Positions 1 through 7,529 of a stretch of DNA of 64,000 nt are shown one piece after another. Source of the stretch: Streptomyces sp. NBC_01707 (GTDB lineage: Bacteria; Actinomycetota; Actinomycetes; Streptomycetales; Streptomycetaceae); contig NZ_CP109190.1 in the NCBI RefSeq assembly GCF_041438805.1, positions 2,418,001-2,482,000 on the forward strand, read 5' to 3'. Both the position numbers and the translations under genes were made by a program. Below the pieces are notes generated by a model, which did not search any database, was not told the DNA's origin, and worked only from the letters and a program-made list of their open reading frames with translations. Each line of letters starts with the position of its first letter. The first letter of the stretch is position 1.

Positions 1-1
1 C

Positions 2-964
2 CTGCGCACCGGCCCCGGCGTCAACGCCTGGCACCCCGGCGACGAGGTCGTCGCGCACTGCCTCTCGGTCGAACTGGAGTCCTCGGACGGCCACAACGAC
101 ACGATGCTCGACCCCGAGCAGCGGATCTGGGGCTTCGAGACCAACTTCGGCGGCCTCGCCGAGATCGCGCTCGTCAAGTCCAACCAGCTGATGCCGAAGC
201 CGCAGCACCTCAGCTGGGAGGAGGCCGCCGCTCCCGGCCTGGTCAACTCCACCGCGTACCGCCAGCTCGTCTCGCGCAACGGCGCCGGCATGAAGCAGGG
301 CGACAACGTGCTGATCTGGGGTGCCAGCGGCGGACTCGGTTCATACGCCACGCAGTTCGCGCTGGCCGGCGGCGCCAACCCGATCTGCGTCGTCTCCAGC
401 GAGCAGAAGGCGGACATCTGCCGGAAGATGGGCGCCGAGGCGATCATCGACCGCAACGCCGAGGACTACAAGTTCTGGAAGGACGAGCACAACCAGGACC
501 CGCGCGAGTGGAAGCGGTTCGGCAAGCGCATCCGCGAGCTGACCGGCGGCGAGGACGTGGACATCGTCTTCGAGCACCCGGGCCGCGAGACGTTCGGTGC
601 CTCGGTGTACGTGACCCGCAAGGGCGGCACGATCGTCACCTGCGCGTCGACGTCGGGCTACAACCACGAGTACGACAACCGCTACCTGTGGATGTCGCTG
701 AAGAAGATCGTGGGCTCGCACTTCGCGAACTACCGCGAGGCGTGGGAGGCCAACCGGCTGATCGCCAAGGGCAAGATCCACCCCACGCTGTCGAAGGTCT
801 ACTCCCTGGAGGAGACCGGCCAGGCCGCCTACGACGTGCACCGCAACCTTCACCAGGGCAAGGTCGGCGTTCTGGCGCTGGCCCCGCGCGAGGGTCTGGG
901 TGTGCGCAACGAGGAGCTCCGCGAGCAGCACATCGACGCCATCAATCGCTTCCGGGACATCTGA
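2..964 (+). CDS. ccr: Crotonyl-CoA carboxylase/reductase, C-terminal part (cut by window edge)
   Basis: Partial gene; the reading frame is open from base 2, so the N-terminus lies outside the window. The enzyme reductively carboxylates crotonyl-CoA to (2S)-ethylmalonyl-CoA with NADPH and CO2, the committing step of the ethylmalonyl-CoA pathway. The protein is a medium-chain dehydrogenase/reductase: the nucleotide-binding stretch WGASGGLGSYATQFALAGG is clear, and the ending INRFRDI is typical of Ccr. The run RIWGFETNFGGLAEIALVK is also characteristic. It is followed after 1 nt by ethylmalonyl-CoA mutase and three more genes of the same pathway, which makes Ccr much more likely than a generic quinone oxidoreductase. 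Confidence 0.93.
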   Translation: MRTGPGVNAWHPGDEVVAHCLSVELESSDGHNDTMLDPEQRIWGFETNFGGLAEIALVKSNQLMPKPQHLSWEEAAAPGLVNSTAYRQLVSRNGAGMKQGDNVLIWGASGGLGSYATQFALAGGANPICVVSSEQKADICRKMGAEAIIDRNAEDYKFWKDEHNQDPREWKRFGKRIRELTGGEDVDIVFEHPGRETFGASVYVTRKGGTIVTCASTSGYNHEYDNRYLWMSLKKIVGSHFANYREAWEANRLIAKGKIHPTLSKVYSLEETGQAAYDVHRNLHQGKVGVLALAPREGLGVRNEELREQHIDAINRFRDI

Positions 965-965
965 C

Positions 966-2978
966 ATGAGTGGCCGTCAGAAGGACCGCCCGTGGCTCAT
1001 GAGGACGTACGCCGGTCACTCGACCGCCGAGGCGTCCAACGAGCTCTACCGGCGCAACCTCGCCAAGGGCCAGACCGGTCTGTCGGTCGCGTTCGACCTG
1101 CCGACCCAGACGGGTTACGACCCCGACCACATCCTCGCCCGCGGCGAGGTCGGGCGGGTCGGCGTGCCCGTCTCGCACCTCGGCGACATGCGGCGGCTGT
1201 TCCAGGACATCCCGCTCGAGCAGATGAACACCTCGATGACGATCAACGCCACCGCGATGTGGCTGCTGGCGCTCTATCAGGTGGTCGCCGAGGAGCAGGG
1301 CGCCGACGCAGCGAAGCTCCAGGGCACGACGCAGAACGACATCGTCAAGGAGTACCTCTCGCGCGGGACGCATGTCTTCCCGCCCGGTCCCTCGCTGCGG
1401 CTGACCACCGACATGATCACGTACACGGTCAACCACATACCGAAGTGGAATCCGATCAACATCTGCAGCTATCACCTGCAGGAGGCGGGGGCCACTCCGG
1501 TCCAGGAGATCGCGTACGCCATGTCGACGGCAATCGCCGTGCTCGACGCGGTCCGCGACTCCGGGCAGGTGCCCGAGGAGAAGTTCGGCGATGTCGTCGC
1601 CCGCATCTCCTTCTTCGTGAACGCGGGCGTCCGCTTCATCGAGGAGATGTGCAAGATGCGCGCCTTCGGCCGCATCTGGGACCAGGTCACCCGCGAGCGG
1701 TACGGCATCACCGACGCCAAGCAGCGCCGGTTCCGCTACGGCGTCCAGGTCAACTCCCTCGGGCTGACCGAGGCGCAGCCGGAGAACAACGTCCAGCGCA
1801 TCGTCCTGGAGATGCTGGCGGTCACGCTCTCCAAGGACGCCCGCGCCCGGGCCGTCCAGCTGCCCGCCTGGAACGAGGCGCTGGGACTCCCGCGGCCCTG
1901 GGACCAGCAGTGGTCGCTTCGGATCCAGCAGGTCCTCGCGCACGAGAGCGATCTGCTGGAGTACGAGGACATCTTCGCCGGGTCGCATGTGATCGAGGCC
2001 AAGGTGGACGCCCTGGTCACCGAGTCGCTCGCGGAGATCGACCGGATCCAGCAGATGGGCGGGGCCATGGCGGCCGTCGAGTCCGGCTACCTGAAGTCGG
2101 AGCTGGTCTCCTCGCACGCGCAACGGCGGGCCCGGATCGAGGGCGGCGAGGAGAAGATCGTCGGCGTCAACATCTACGAGACGACCGAGCCGAACCCGCT
2201 CACCTCGGACCTCGACGGCGCCATCATGACGGTCGACCCGGCCAACGAGGCCAGGGTGGTCGCGGCGCTCCACGAGTGGCGCGACAACCGTGACGAGGCC
2301 CGCGCCTCCGAGGCGCTGGCGGCGCTGAAGAAGGCCGCGGCCGGCACCGACAACATGATGGAAGCGACCGTGGAGTGCGCCCGCGCGGGTGTCACCACCG
2401 GCGAATGGTCGTGGGCGCTGCGCGATGTGTTCGGCGAGTTCCGGGCCCCGACGGGCGTGTCGTCCGCGCCGGTCGCGGTGACCGCGGAGGCGGGCACGCC
2501 GCTCGCCCTGGTCCGCGAGAAGGTCGCCCGCACCGCCGGCGACCTCGGCACCGGACGGCTGCGGCTGCTGGTCGGCAAGCCGGGCCTGGACGGGCACTCC
2601 AACGGCGCCGAGCAGATTGCCGTACGCGCCCGTGACGCCGGGTTCGAGGTCGTGTACCAGGGGATCAGGCTGACCCCCGAACAGATCGTCTCGGCCGCGC
2701 TGGCCGAGGACGTGCACTGCGTCGGTCTGTCGATCCTGTCCGGCTCGCACGCCGAGCTGGTGCCGGACGTGCTGAACCGGCTGCGTGAGGCCGGCGCCAA
2801 CGACATACCCGTCATCGCTGGCGGGATCATTCCGCCCGCCGACGCCACCGCGCTGATCGATGCGGGCGTCGCCGCAGTATTCACCCCGAAGGACTTCGGC
2901 ATCACGGAGATCATCGGCCGTATCGTCGACGAGATCCGGAAAGCGAACAAGCTCGACCCTCTGGAGGTCCCCGCATGA
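966..2978 (+). CDS. ecm: Ethylmalonyl-CoA mutase (MeaA-type, B12-dependent)
   Basis: 670 aa. Rearranges (2R)-ethylmalonyl-CoA to (2S)-methylsuccinyl-CoA using adenosylcobalamin. The N-terminal three quarters is a methylmalonyl-CoA-mutase-type barrel (TYAGHSTAEASNELYRRN, then SVAFDLPTQTGYDPDH). The C-terminal B12 domain carries D-x-H-x-x-G at Asp542, His544 (lower cobalt ligand) and Gly547. Both parts are in one chain, as in MeaA/Ecm, unlike two-subunit methylmalonyl-CoA mutases. The ATG at 966 is 1 nt after the ccr stop; a longer frame starting at 900 would overlap ccr and is not needed. The stop overlaps the next start by 4 nt. The neighbours separate Ecm from methylmalonyl- or isobutyryl-CoA mutase. 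Confidence 0.93.
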   Translation: MSGRQKDRPWLMRTYAGHSTAEASNELYRRNLAKGQTGLSVAFDLPTQTGYDPDHILARGEVGRVGVPVSHLGDMRRLFQDIPLEQMNTSMTINATAMWLLALYQVVAEEQGADAAKLQGTTQNDIVKEYLSRGTHVFPPGPSLRLTTDMITYTVNHIPKWNPINICSYHLQEAGATPVQEIAYAMSTAIAVLDAVRDSGQVPEEKFGDVVARISFFVNAGVRFIEEMCKMRAFGRIWDQVTRERYGITDAKQRRFRYGVQVNSLGLTEAQPENNVQRIVLEMLAVTLSKDARARAVQLPAWNEALGLPRPWDQQWSLRIQQVLAHESDLLEYEDIFAGSHVIEAKVDALVTESLAEIDRIQQMGGAMAAVESGYLKSELVSSHAQRRARIEGGEEKIVGVNIYETTEPNPLTSDLDGAIMTVDPANEARVVAALHEWRDNRDEARASEALAALKKAAAGTDNMMEATVECARAGVTTGEWSWALRDVFGEFRAPTGVSSAPVAVTAEAGTPLALVREKVARTAGDLGTGRLRLLVGKPGLDGHSNGAEQIAVRARDAGFEVVYQGIRLTPEQIVSAALAEDVHCVGLSILSGSHAELVPDVLNRLREAGANDIPVIAGGIIPPADATALIDAGVAAVFTPKDFGITEIIGRIVDEIRKANKLDPLEVPA

Positions 2979-3940
2979 CCCAGCCTGTGAACCGTCTGCG
3001 TCCGCGTCGCTCCTGCCTGGCCGTGCCGGGCTCGAACCCGCGGTTCCTGGAGAAGGCCCAGGGCCTCCCGGCCGACCAGGTCTTCCTGGACCTCGAGGAC
3101 GCCTGCGCCCCGCTCGCCAAGGAAGGCGCCCGGCACCACATCGTCGACGCGCTGAACAACGGCGACTGGACGGGCAAGACCCGGGTCGTGCGCGTCAACG
3201 ACTGGACGACGCACTGGACGTACCGCGATGTGATCACGGTGGTCGAGGGTGCCGGCCAGAACCTCGACTGCATCATGCTGCCGAAGGTCCAGGACGCCCA
3301 GCAGGTCGTCGCCCTCGATCTGCTGCTCACCCAGATCGAGAAGACCATGGGCTTCGAGGTCGGCAGGATCGGCATCGAGGCGCAGATCGAGAACGCCAAG
3401 GGCCTGGTGAACATCGACGACATCGCCGCCGCCTCACCGCGTCTGGAGACGCTGATCTTCGGCCCGGCCGACTTCATGGCGTCGATCAACATGAAGACCC
3501 TGGTCGTCGGCCAGCAGCCGCCCGGCTACGGTGCGGACGCCTACCACTACATCCTCATGCGCATCCTGATGGCGGCCCGTACGTACGACCTCCAGGCGAT
3601 CGACGGTCCCTTCCTGCAGATCCGTGACGTGGACGCCTACCGCGAGGTCGCCGGCCGTGCGGCGGCGCTGGGCTTCGACGGCAAGTGGGTACTGCACCCC
3701 GGCCAGGTCGACGCGGCCAACGAGGTGTTCTCGCCGTCGCAGGAGGACTACGACCACGCCGAGCTGATCCTCGACGCGTACGAGTGGTGCACCTCGGAGG
3801 CGGGCGGCAAGAAGGGTTCGGCGATGCTCGGCGACGAGATGATCGACGAGGCCAGCCGGAAGATGGCCCTGGTCATCGCGGGCAAGGGCCGCGCGGCCGG
3901 CATGCAGCGCACCTCCAAGTTCGAAGCTCCGGAGGCCTGA
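2975..3940 (+). CDS. mcl: Malyl-CoA/beta-methylmalyl-CoA lyase (HpcH/HpaI family)
   Basis: 321 aa. CitE/HpcH-type Mg2+-dependent lyase, expected to cleave beta-methylmalyl-CoA to glyoxylate and propionyl-CoA, and perhaps to condense glyoxylate with acetyl-CoA. Family signatures include RSCLAVPGSNPRFLEKA near the N-terminus, FLDLEDACAP with the acidic metal-site residues, and GIEAQIENAKGLVNID mid-protein. ATG overlaps the ecm stop by 4 nt (ATGA), so translation is probably coupled. Its place between the mutase and a MaoC hydratase assigns the ethylmalonyl-CoA pathway role; sequence alone would leave plain citrate lyase beta subunit possible. Confidence 0.9.
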   Translation: MTQPVNRLRPRRSCLAVPGSNPRFLEKAQGLPADQVFLDLEDACAPLAKEGARHHIVDALNNGDWTGKTRVVRVNDWTTHWTYRDVITVVEGAGQNLDCIMLPKVQDAQQVVALDLLLTQIEKTMGFEVGRIGIEAQIENAKGLVNIDDIAAASPRLETLIFGPADFMASINMKTLVVGQQPPGYGADAYHYILMRILMAARTYDLQAIDGPFLQIRDVDAYREVAGRAAALGFDGKWVLHPGQVDAANEVFSPSQEDYDHAELILDAYEWCTSEAGGKKGSAMLGDEMIDEASRKMALVIAGKGRAAGMQRTSKFEAPEA

Positions 3941-3942
3941 CC

Positions 3943-4470
3943 ATGCAGTTCGGACGCACCTATGAGGAGTTCGAGGTCGGTGCGGTGTACAAGCACTGGC
4001 CCGGAAAGACGGTCACGGAGTACGACGACCACCTTTTCTGTCTGCTCACCATGAATCACCACCCGCTGCACATGGACAGCAACTACGCGGAAAAGACGAC
4101 CGATTTCGGGAAGAACGTTGTAGTCGGCAACTACATCTACTCGCTGTTGCTCGGCATGTCCGTCCCCGACGTCTCCGGGAAGGCGATCGCCAACCTGGAG
4201 GTCGAATCCCTGAAGCATGTCGCGCCGACCTTCCACGGCGACACGATCTACGGCGAGACGACCGTCCTCGACAAGACTCCGTCAAAGTCCAAGAGTGACC
4301 GCGGAATCGTCTACGTGGAGACCAAGGGCTACAAGCAGGACGGGACGCTCGTCTGCGTGTTCCGCCGCAAGGTGATGGTCCCCACCGAGACGTACATCAA
4401 GGAGCGCGGCGGCGAGCAGCCCGGCCGCCCGGAGCTGAACCAGCCTTCGCAGAAGAACGTGGAGAAGTAG
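3943..4470 (+). CDS. mch: Mesaconyl-CoA hydratase (MaoC/hot-dog family)
   Basis: 175 aa. MaoC-like dehydratase domain covering nearly the whole chain. Expected to hydrate mesaconyl-C1-CoA to beta-methylmalyl-CoA, the substrate of the lyase encoded just before it. The N-terminus FGRTYEEFEVGAVYKHWPGKTVTEYDDHLFC and the segment MNHHPLHMDSNYA (with the His/Asp typical of the hydratase-2 active site) support the family. It starts 2 nt after the mcl stop and ends 2 nt before mcd. It is about half the length of the double-domain mesaconyl-CoA hydratase of Rhodobacter, so a homodimer is likely. Function is inferred from family and operon. Confidence 0.87.
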   Translation: MQFGRTYEEFEVGAVYKHWPGKTVTEYDDHLFCLLTMNHHPLHMDSNYAEKTTDFGKNVVVGNYIYSLLLGMSVPDVSGKAIANLEVESLKHVAPTFHGDTIYGETTVLDKTPSKSKSDRGIVYVETKGYKQDGTLVCVFRRKVMVPTETYIKERGGEQPGRPELNQPSQKNVEK

Positions 4471-4472
4471 CC

Positions 4473-5678
4473 ATGACGCGACTCGCCCAGACCGCCGGCC
4501 TGAACGACATCCAGCAGGAAATCCTCTCCACGGTCCGGGATTTCGTCGACAAGGAGATCATTCCGGTCGCGACCCAGTTGGAGCACCGCGACGAGTACCC
4601 GACGGAGATCGTCGAGGGGCTCAAGGAACTGGGTCTGTTCGGGCTGATGATCCCCGAGGAGTACGGCGGCCTGGGTGAGTCGCTTCTCACATACGCGCTC
4701 TGCGTCGAGGAGATCGCACGCGGCTGGATGAGCGTGTCGGGAATCATCAACACGCACTTCATCGTGGCGTACATGCTCAAGCAGCACGGCACCCAGGAGC
4801 AGAAGGACACGTTCCTGCCGCGGATGGCGCTGGGCGAGGTCCGGGGCGCGTTCTCGATGTCCGAGCCGGCGCTGGGCTCCGACGTCTCGGCCATCACCTC
4901 CAAGGGCGTCAGGGACGGCGACGAGTACGTCCTGAACGGCCAGAAGATGTGGCTGACGAACGGCGGCACGTCCTCGCTCGTCGCCGTGCTGTGCCGAAGT
5001 GACGAAGGCCACCCCGAGGGGACGGCCCCGCACAAGTCGATGACGACCTTCCTGGTCGAGAAGGAGCCGGGCTTCGGTGAGGTCCGTCCGGGGCTCACCA
5101 TTCCCGGGAAGATCGACAAGATGGGTTACAAGGGCGTCGACACGACGGAACTCATCATGGACGGACTGCGCATTCCGGCCAATCGTGTACTAGGCGGCAC
5201 CACCGGCCGAGGGTTTTACCAAATGATGGACGGTGTCGAGGTCGGCCGGGTGAATGTGGCCGCGCGTGGTTGCGGCGTCGCTCAGCGTGCATTCGAACTG
5301 GGCGTTTCCTACGCTCAGCAACGCCACACCTTCGGAAAGCCGATCGCCCAGCACCAGGCGATCCAGTTCAAGCTGGCCGAAATGGCCACCAAGGTCGAAG
5401 CGGCGCATGCGATGATGGTGAATGCAGCGCGCAAAAAGGACTCCGGGGAACGAAACGACCTGGAGGCAGGGATGGCGAAGTACCTCGCCTCCGAATACTG
5501 CAAGGAAGTCGTCGAGGACGCCTTCCGCATCCACGGCGGTTACGGCTTCTCCAAGGAGTACGAGATCGAGCGCCTCTACCGGGAGGCCCCGATGCTGTTG
5601 ATCGGTGAAGGTACCGCCGAAATCCAGAAAATGATCATTGGGCGCCGACTCCTCGAGGAGTACCGGTTCCAGGGCTGA
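4473..5678 (+). CDS. mcd: Acyl-CoA dehydrogenase, probable (2S)-methylsuccinyl-CoA dehydrogenase
   Basis: 401 aa FAD enzyme of the acyl-CoA dehydrogenase fold. It has the N-terminal helical domain, the central beta domain (FSMSEPALGSDVSA, KMWLTNGG) and the C-terminal helices (QHRTFG-like QRHTFGKPIAQHQA, and IHGGYGFSKEYEIERLYREA). Glu379 in IGEGTAEIQ matches the usual catalytic base. As last gene of the ethylmalonyl-CoA operon it most likely oxidises methylsuccinyl-CoA to mesaconyl-C1-CoA, feeding electrons to ETF. It is about 150 residues shorter than the Rhodobacter enzyme. Butyryl-type substrates cannot be excluded from sequence. Confidence 0.85.
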   Translation: MTRLAQTAGLNDIQQEILSTVRDFVDKEIIPVATQLEHRDEYPTEIVEGLKELGLFGLMIPEEYGGLGESLLTYALCVEEIARGWMSVSGIINTHFIVAYMLKQHGTQEQKDTFLPRMALGEVRGAFSMSEPALGSDVSAITSKGVRDGDEYVLNGQKMWLTNGGTSSLVAVLCRSDEGHPEGTAPHKSMTTFLVEKEPGFGEVRPGLTIPGKIDKMGYKGVDTTELIMDGLRIPANRVLGGTTGRGFYQMMDGVEVGRVNVAARGCGVAQRAFELGVSYAQQRHTFGKPIAQHQAIQFKLAEMATKVEAAHAMMVNAARKKDSGERNDLEAGMAKYLASEYCKEVVEDAFRIHGGYGFSKEYEIERLYREAPMLLIGEGTAEIQKMIIGRRLLEEYRFQG

Positions 5679-5859
5679 TTGTCCCCTTCGAGGTGATTTA
5701 GCCGCGAAGAAGATCACACCCTGTCATCCTCAGCCGGTGCCTTCCAGCCGTCCGACTCGGCTGCTGGCTTGCCCAGTTGCGGCCCGCAACCGATAGCATC
5801 GCCGGAAAAGCCGCCGTCCCCCGTTGCCAGCGCGGCATCATCCGCTACGAAGGTCATCC

Positions 5860-6507
5860 ATGCCCGACAGCCAAACCTCTGCATCACGCGGCGGAGTCCG
5901 CCTTGCGCGCGGAGCTTCGCCGTGGCTCCTCCCGACCGTCGCCACCGCGGCGCTCAGCCTCACCCGGGCCCGCAAGTCCGGACGCTGGGCCGCCGTGGCC
6001 GTGCCCACCACCGCACTCGCGGCGGGCATGCTGTGGTTCTTCCGCGACCCCGAGCGCGAGATCACCCAGGGCCGAGTCATCTCTCCGGCCGACGGCGTGG
6101 TGCAGAGCATCATGCCGTGGAAGGACGGGCGCACCCGCGTCGCGATCTTCATGAGCCCGCTGAATGTCCACGTCAACCGTGCGCCTCTGGCGGGCACGGT
6201 GACATCGGTCGAGCACATCCCTGGTGGGTTCGTCCCGGCGTTCAACAAGGAGAGCGAGAACAACGAGCGCGTTGTCTGGCACTTCGACACCGAGCTCGGT
6301 GACATCGAGATGGTGCAGATCGCGGGTGCGGTTGCCCGTCGCATCGTCCCGTACATCCCGCAGGGCACGAAGGTGGAGCAGGGCGAGCGCATCGGCCTGA
6401 TCCGCTTCGGCTCCCGGGTCGACATCTACCTTCCGGAAGGTATCGATGTCGCGGTCGAGGTCGGCCAGGCCACCACCGCGGGGGTGACTCGAATTGACCG
6501 TGATTGA
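5860..6507 (+). CDS. psd: Phosphatidylserine decarboxylase
   Basis: 215 aa. Pyruvoyl enzyme that decarboxylates phosphatidylserine to phosphatidylethanolamine at the membrane. The short bacterial form is recognised by MLWFFRDPEREI, ISPADGVVQSI, MSPLNVHVNRAPLAG and the self-cleavage site RFGSRVD, where cleavage between Gly184 and Ser185 would give the small alpha chain with an N-terminal pyruvoyl group. Hydrophobic segments near residues 25-65 fit membrane association. ATG at 5860 follows GAAGG with good spacing; an in-frame ATG at 5824 has no such support. It overlaps pss by 14 nt, giving a coupled phospholipid pair. Confidence 0.92.
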   Translation: MPDSQTSASRGGVRLARGASPWLLPTVATAALSLTRARKSGRWAAVAVPTTALAAGMLWFFRDPEREITQGRVISPADGVVQSIMPWKDGRTRVAIFMSPLNVHVNRAPLAGTVTSVEHIPGGFVPAFNKESENNERVVWHFDTELGDIEMVQIAGAVARRIVPYIPQGTKVEQGERIGLIRFGSRVDIYLPEGIDVAVEVGQATTAGVTRIDRD

Positions 6508-7348
6508 TCCCGACACACAGGCCGGCTGGGTGCCGGAGGCCGAGTCCGAGGACGACGTCGAGGACATGCCGCTGTCTCTGCGGCTGTCGATAGCGGACAC
6601 CCTCACTCTCGGTAATGCCACGTGCGGTTTCATGGCGGTGTACTTCACCACCACGGGGATCCTCATCCCGCACCTCACGGGCAGCGACGAGAGCGGCATG
6701 GCCCGGCACTCGGCGGCCACCGCCGTGATCCTGATGCTCCTCGCCGCGGTCTTCGACCTCTTCGACGGGCTGGTGGCGCGCAAGCTCCGCAGCTCGCCGA
6801 TGGGCGCGGAGCTGGACAACCTCTCGGACCTGATCAGCTTCGGCCTCGCCCCGGCGTACTTCGTACTCGTGTACGGCATGGTCGCGGACGACGCGCACCA
6901 GAGGGTGTCGGCGCTCGCGGCGATCGTCGTGCTGCTGGCCGTGGTGCTGAGACTGGCCAGATTCTCCTGTGTGACCATGAAGGACGGCATGTTCCAGGGC
7001 ATGCCGAGCCCCTTCGGAGCGCTCACGGTCGTCTCGATCGTCCTCCTGGAGCTGCCCTTCGTACCGACGCTGCTCGCGATCGTCGGAGTGGCGTGGCTGA
7101 TGGTCAGCCGGGTCGAGTACCCGAAGCCGCGGGGTGTCCTCGCGGTGGCGATGCTCAGCTGGATCGTCGGCGCCATGGGACTGCTCGCCGCCTGGGCGTT
7201 CGACGCCCCCGGTGGTCAGCTGCTCCTCCAGACCGGCTGCGCGCTGCAGGTGGTCCTGGGCGCGGTCATCCCGCTCTTCGCGACGGCGCGGCGGGTGAAC
7301 ACCTTCCGCGACAACCGGCGCGAGGCACGGGCGGCTCAGCTGCCCTAG
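6494..7348 (+). CDS. pssA: CDP-diacylglycerol--serine O-phosphatidyltransferase
   Basis: 284 aa polytopic membrane protein that makes phosphatidylserine from CDP-diacylglycerol and L-serine, the substrate of the adjacent decarboxylase. The CDP-alcohol phosphotransferase signature is complete: Asp88, Asp91-Gly92, Ala95-Arg96, Gly104, Asp108 and Asp112. Several hydrophobic helices follow. The likely start is TTG 6494 or in-frame GTG 6500, both inside the end of psd, so translation probably depends on psd. A strong hairpin at 7369-7403 follows the stop. Confidence 0.92.
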   Translation: MTVIDPDTQAGWVPEAESEDDVEDMPLSLRLSIADTLTLGNATCGFMAVYFTTTGILIPHLTGSDESGMARHSAATAVILMLLAAVFDLFDGLVARKLRSSPMGAELDNLSDLISFGLAPAYFVLVYGMVADDAHQRVSALAAIVVLLAVVLRLARFSCVTMKDGMFQGMPSPFGALTVVSIVLLELPFVPTLLAIVGVAWLMVSRVEYPKPRGVLAVAMLSWIVGAMGLLAAWAFDAPGGQLLLQTGCALQVVLGAVIPLFATARRVNTFRDNRREARAAQLP

Positions 7349-7368
7349 CGGTACAGCACAAGACGTAC

Positions 7369-7403
7369 GAGGGCCCGGGTGCTTCCCCAGCACCCGGGCC
7401 CTC
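7369..7403 (+). terminator. Hairpin terminator after psd-pssA
   Basis: Perfect 15-bp stem (7369-7383 with 7389-7403) and a 5-base loop, 20 bases after the pssA stop. There is no U run, as is common in this GC-rich group. It also lies beyond the 3' end of the converging phosphatase gene, so it may act in both directions. Confidence 0.75.
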
Positions 7404-7529
7404 CTGCATGTCGTGGTGGCGCACCTTCCCGGTGCGGTCTTCGCGATCATCGTTCGGCGGACGCCGACGTCACAGAGCCGGTCGGGAGTGCGCTCTCCCG
7501 GCCGGCTCCGCGGGTCTGCCCGGCGACCG

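Noticed and set aside
942..2750. A 602-codon frame antisense to ethylmalonyl-CoA mutase
   Set aside because: Low-complexity Arg/Asp/Gly composition and no domain; the mutase on the plus strand is unambiguous.
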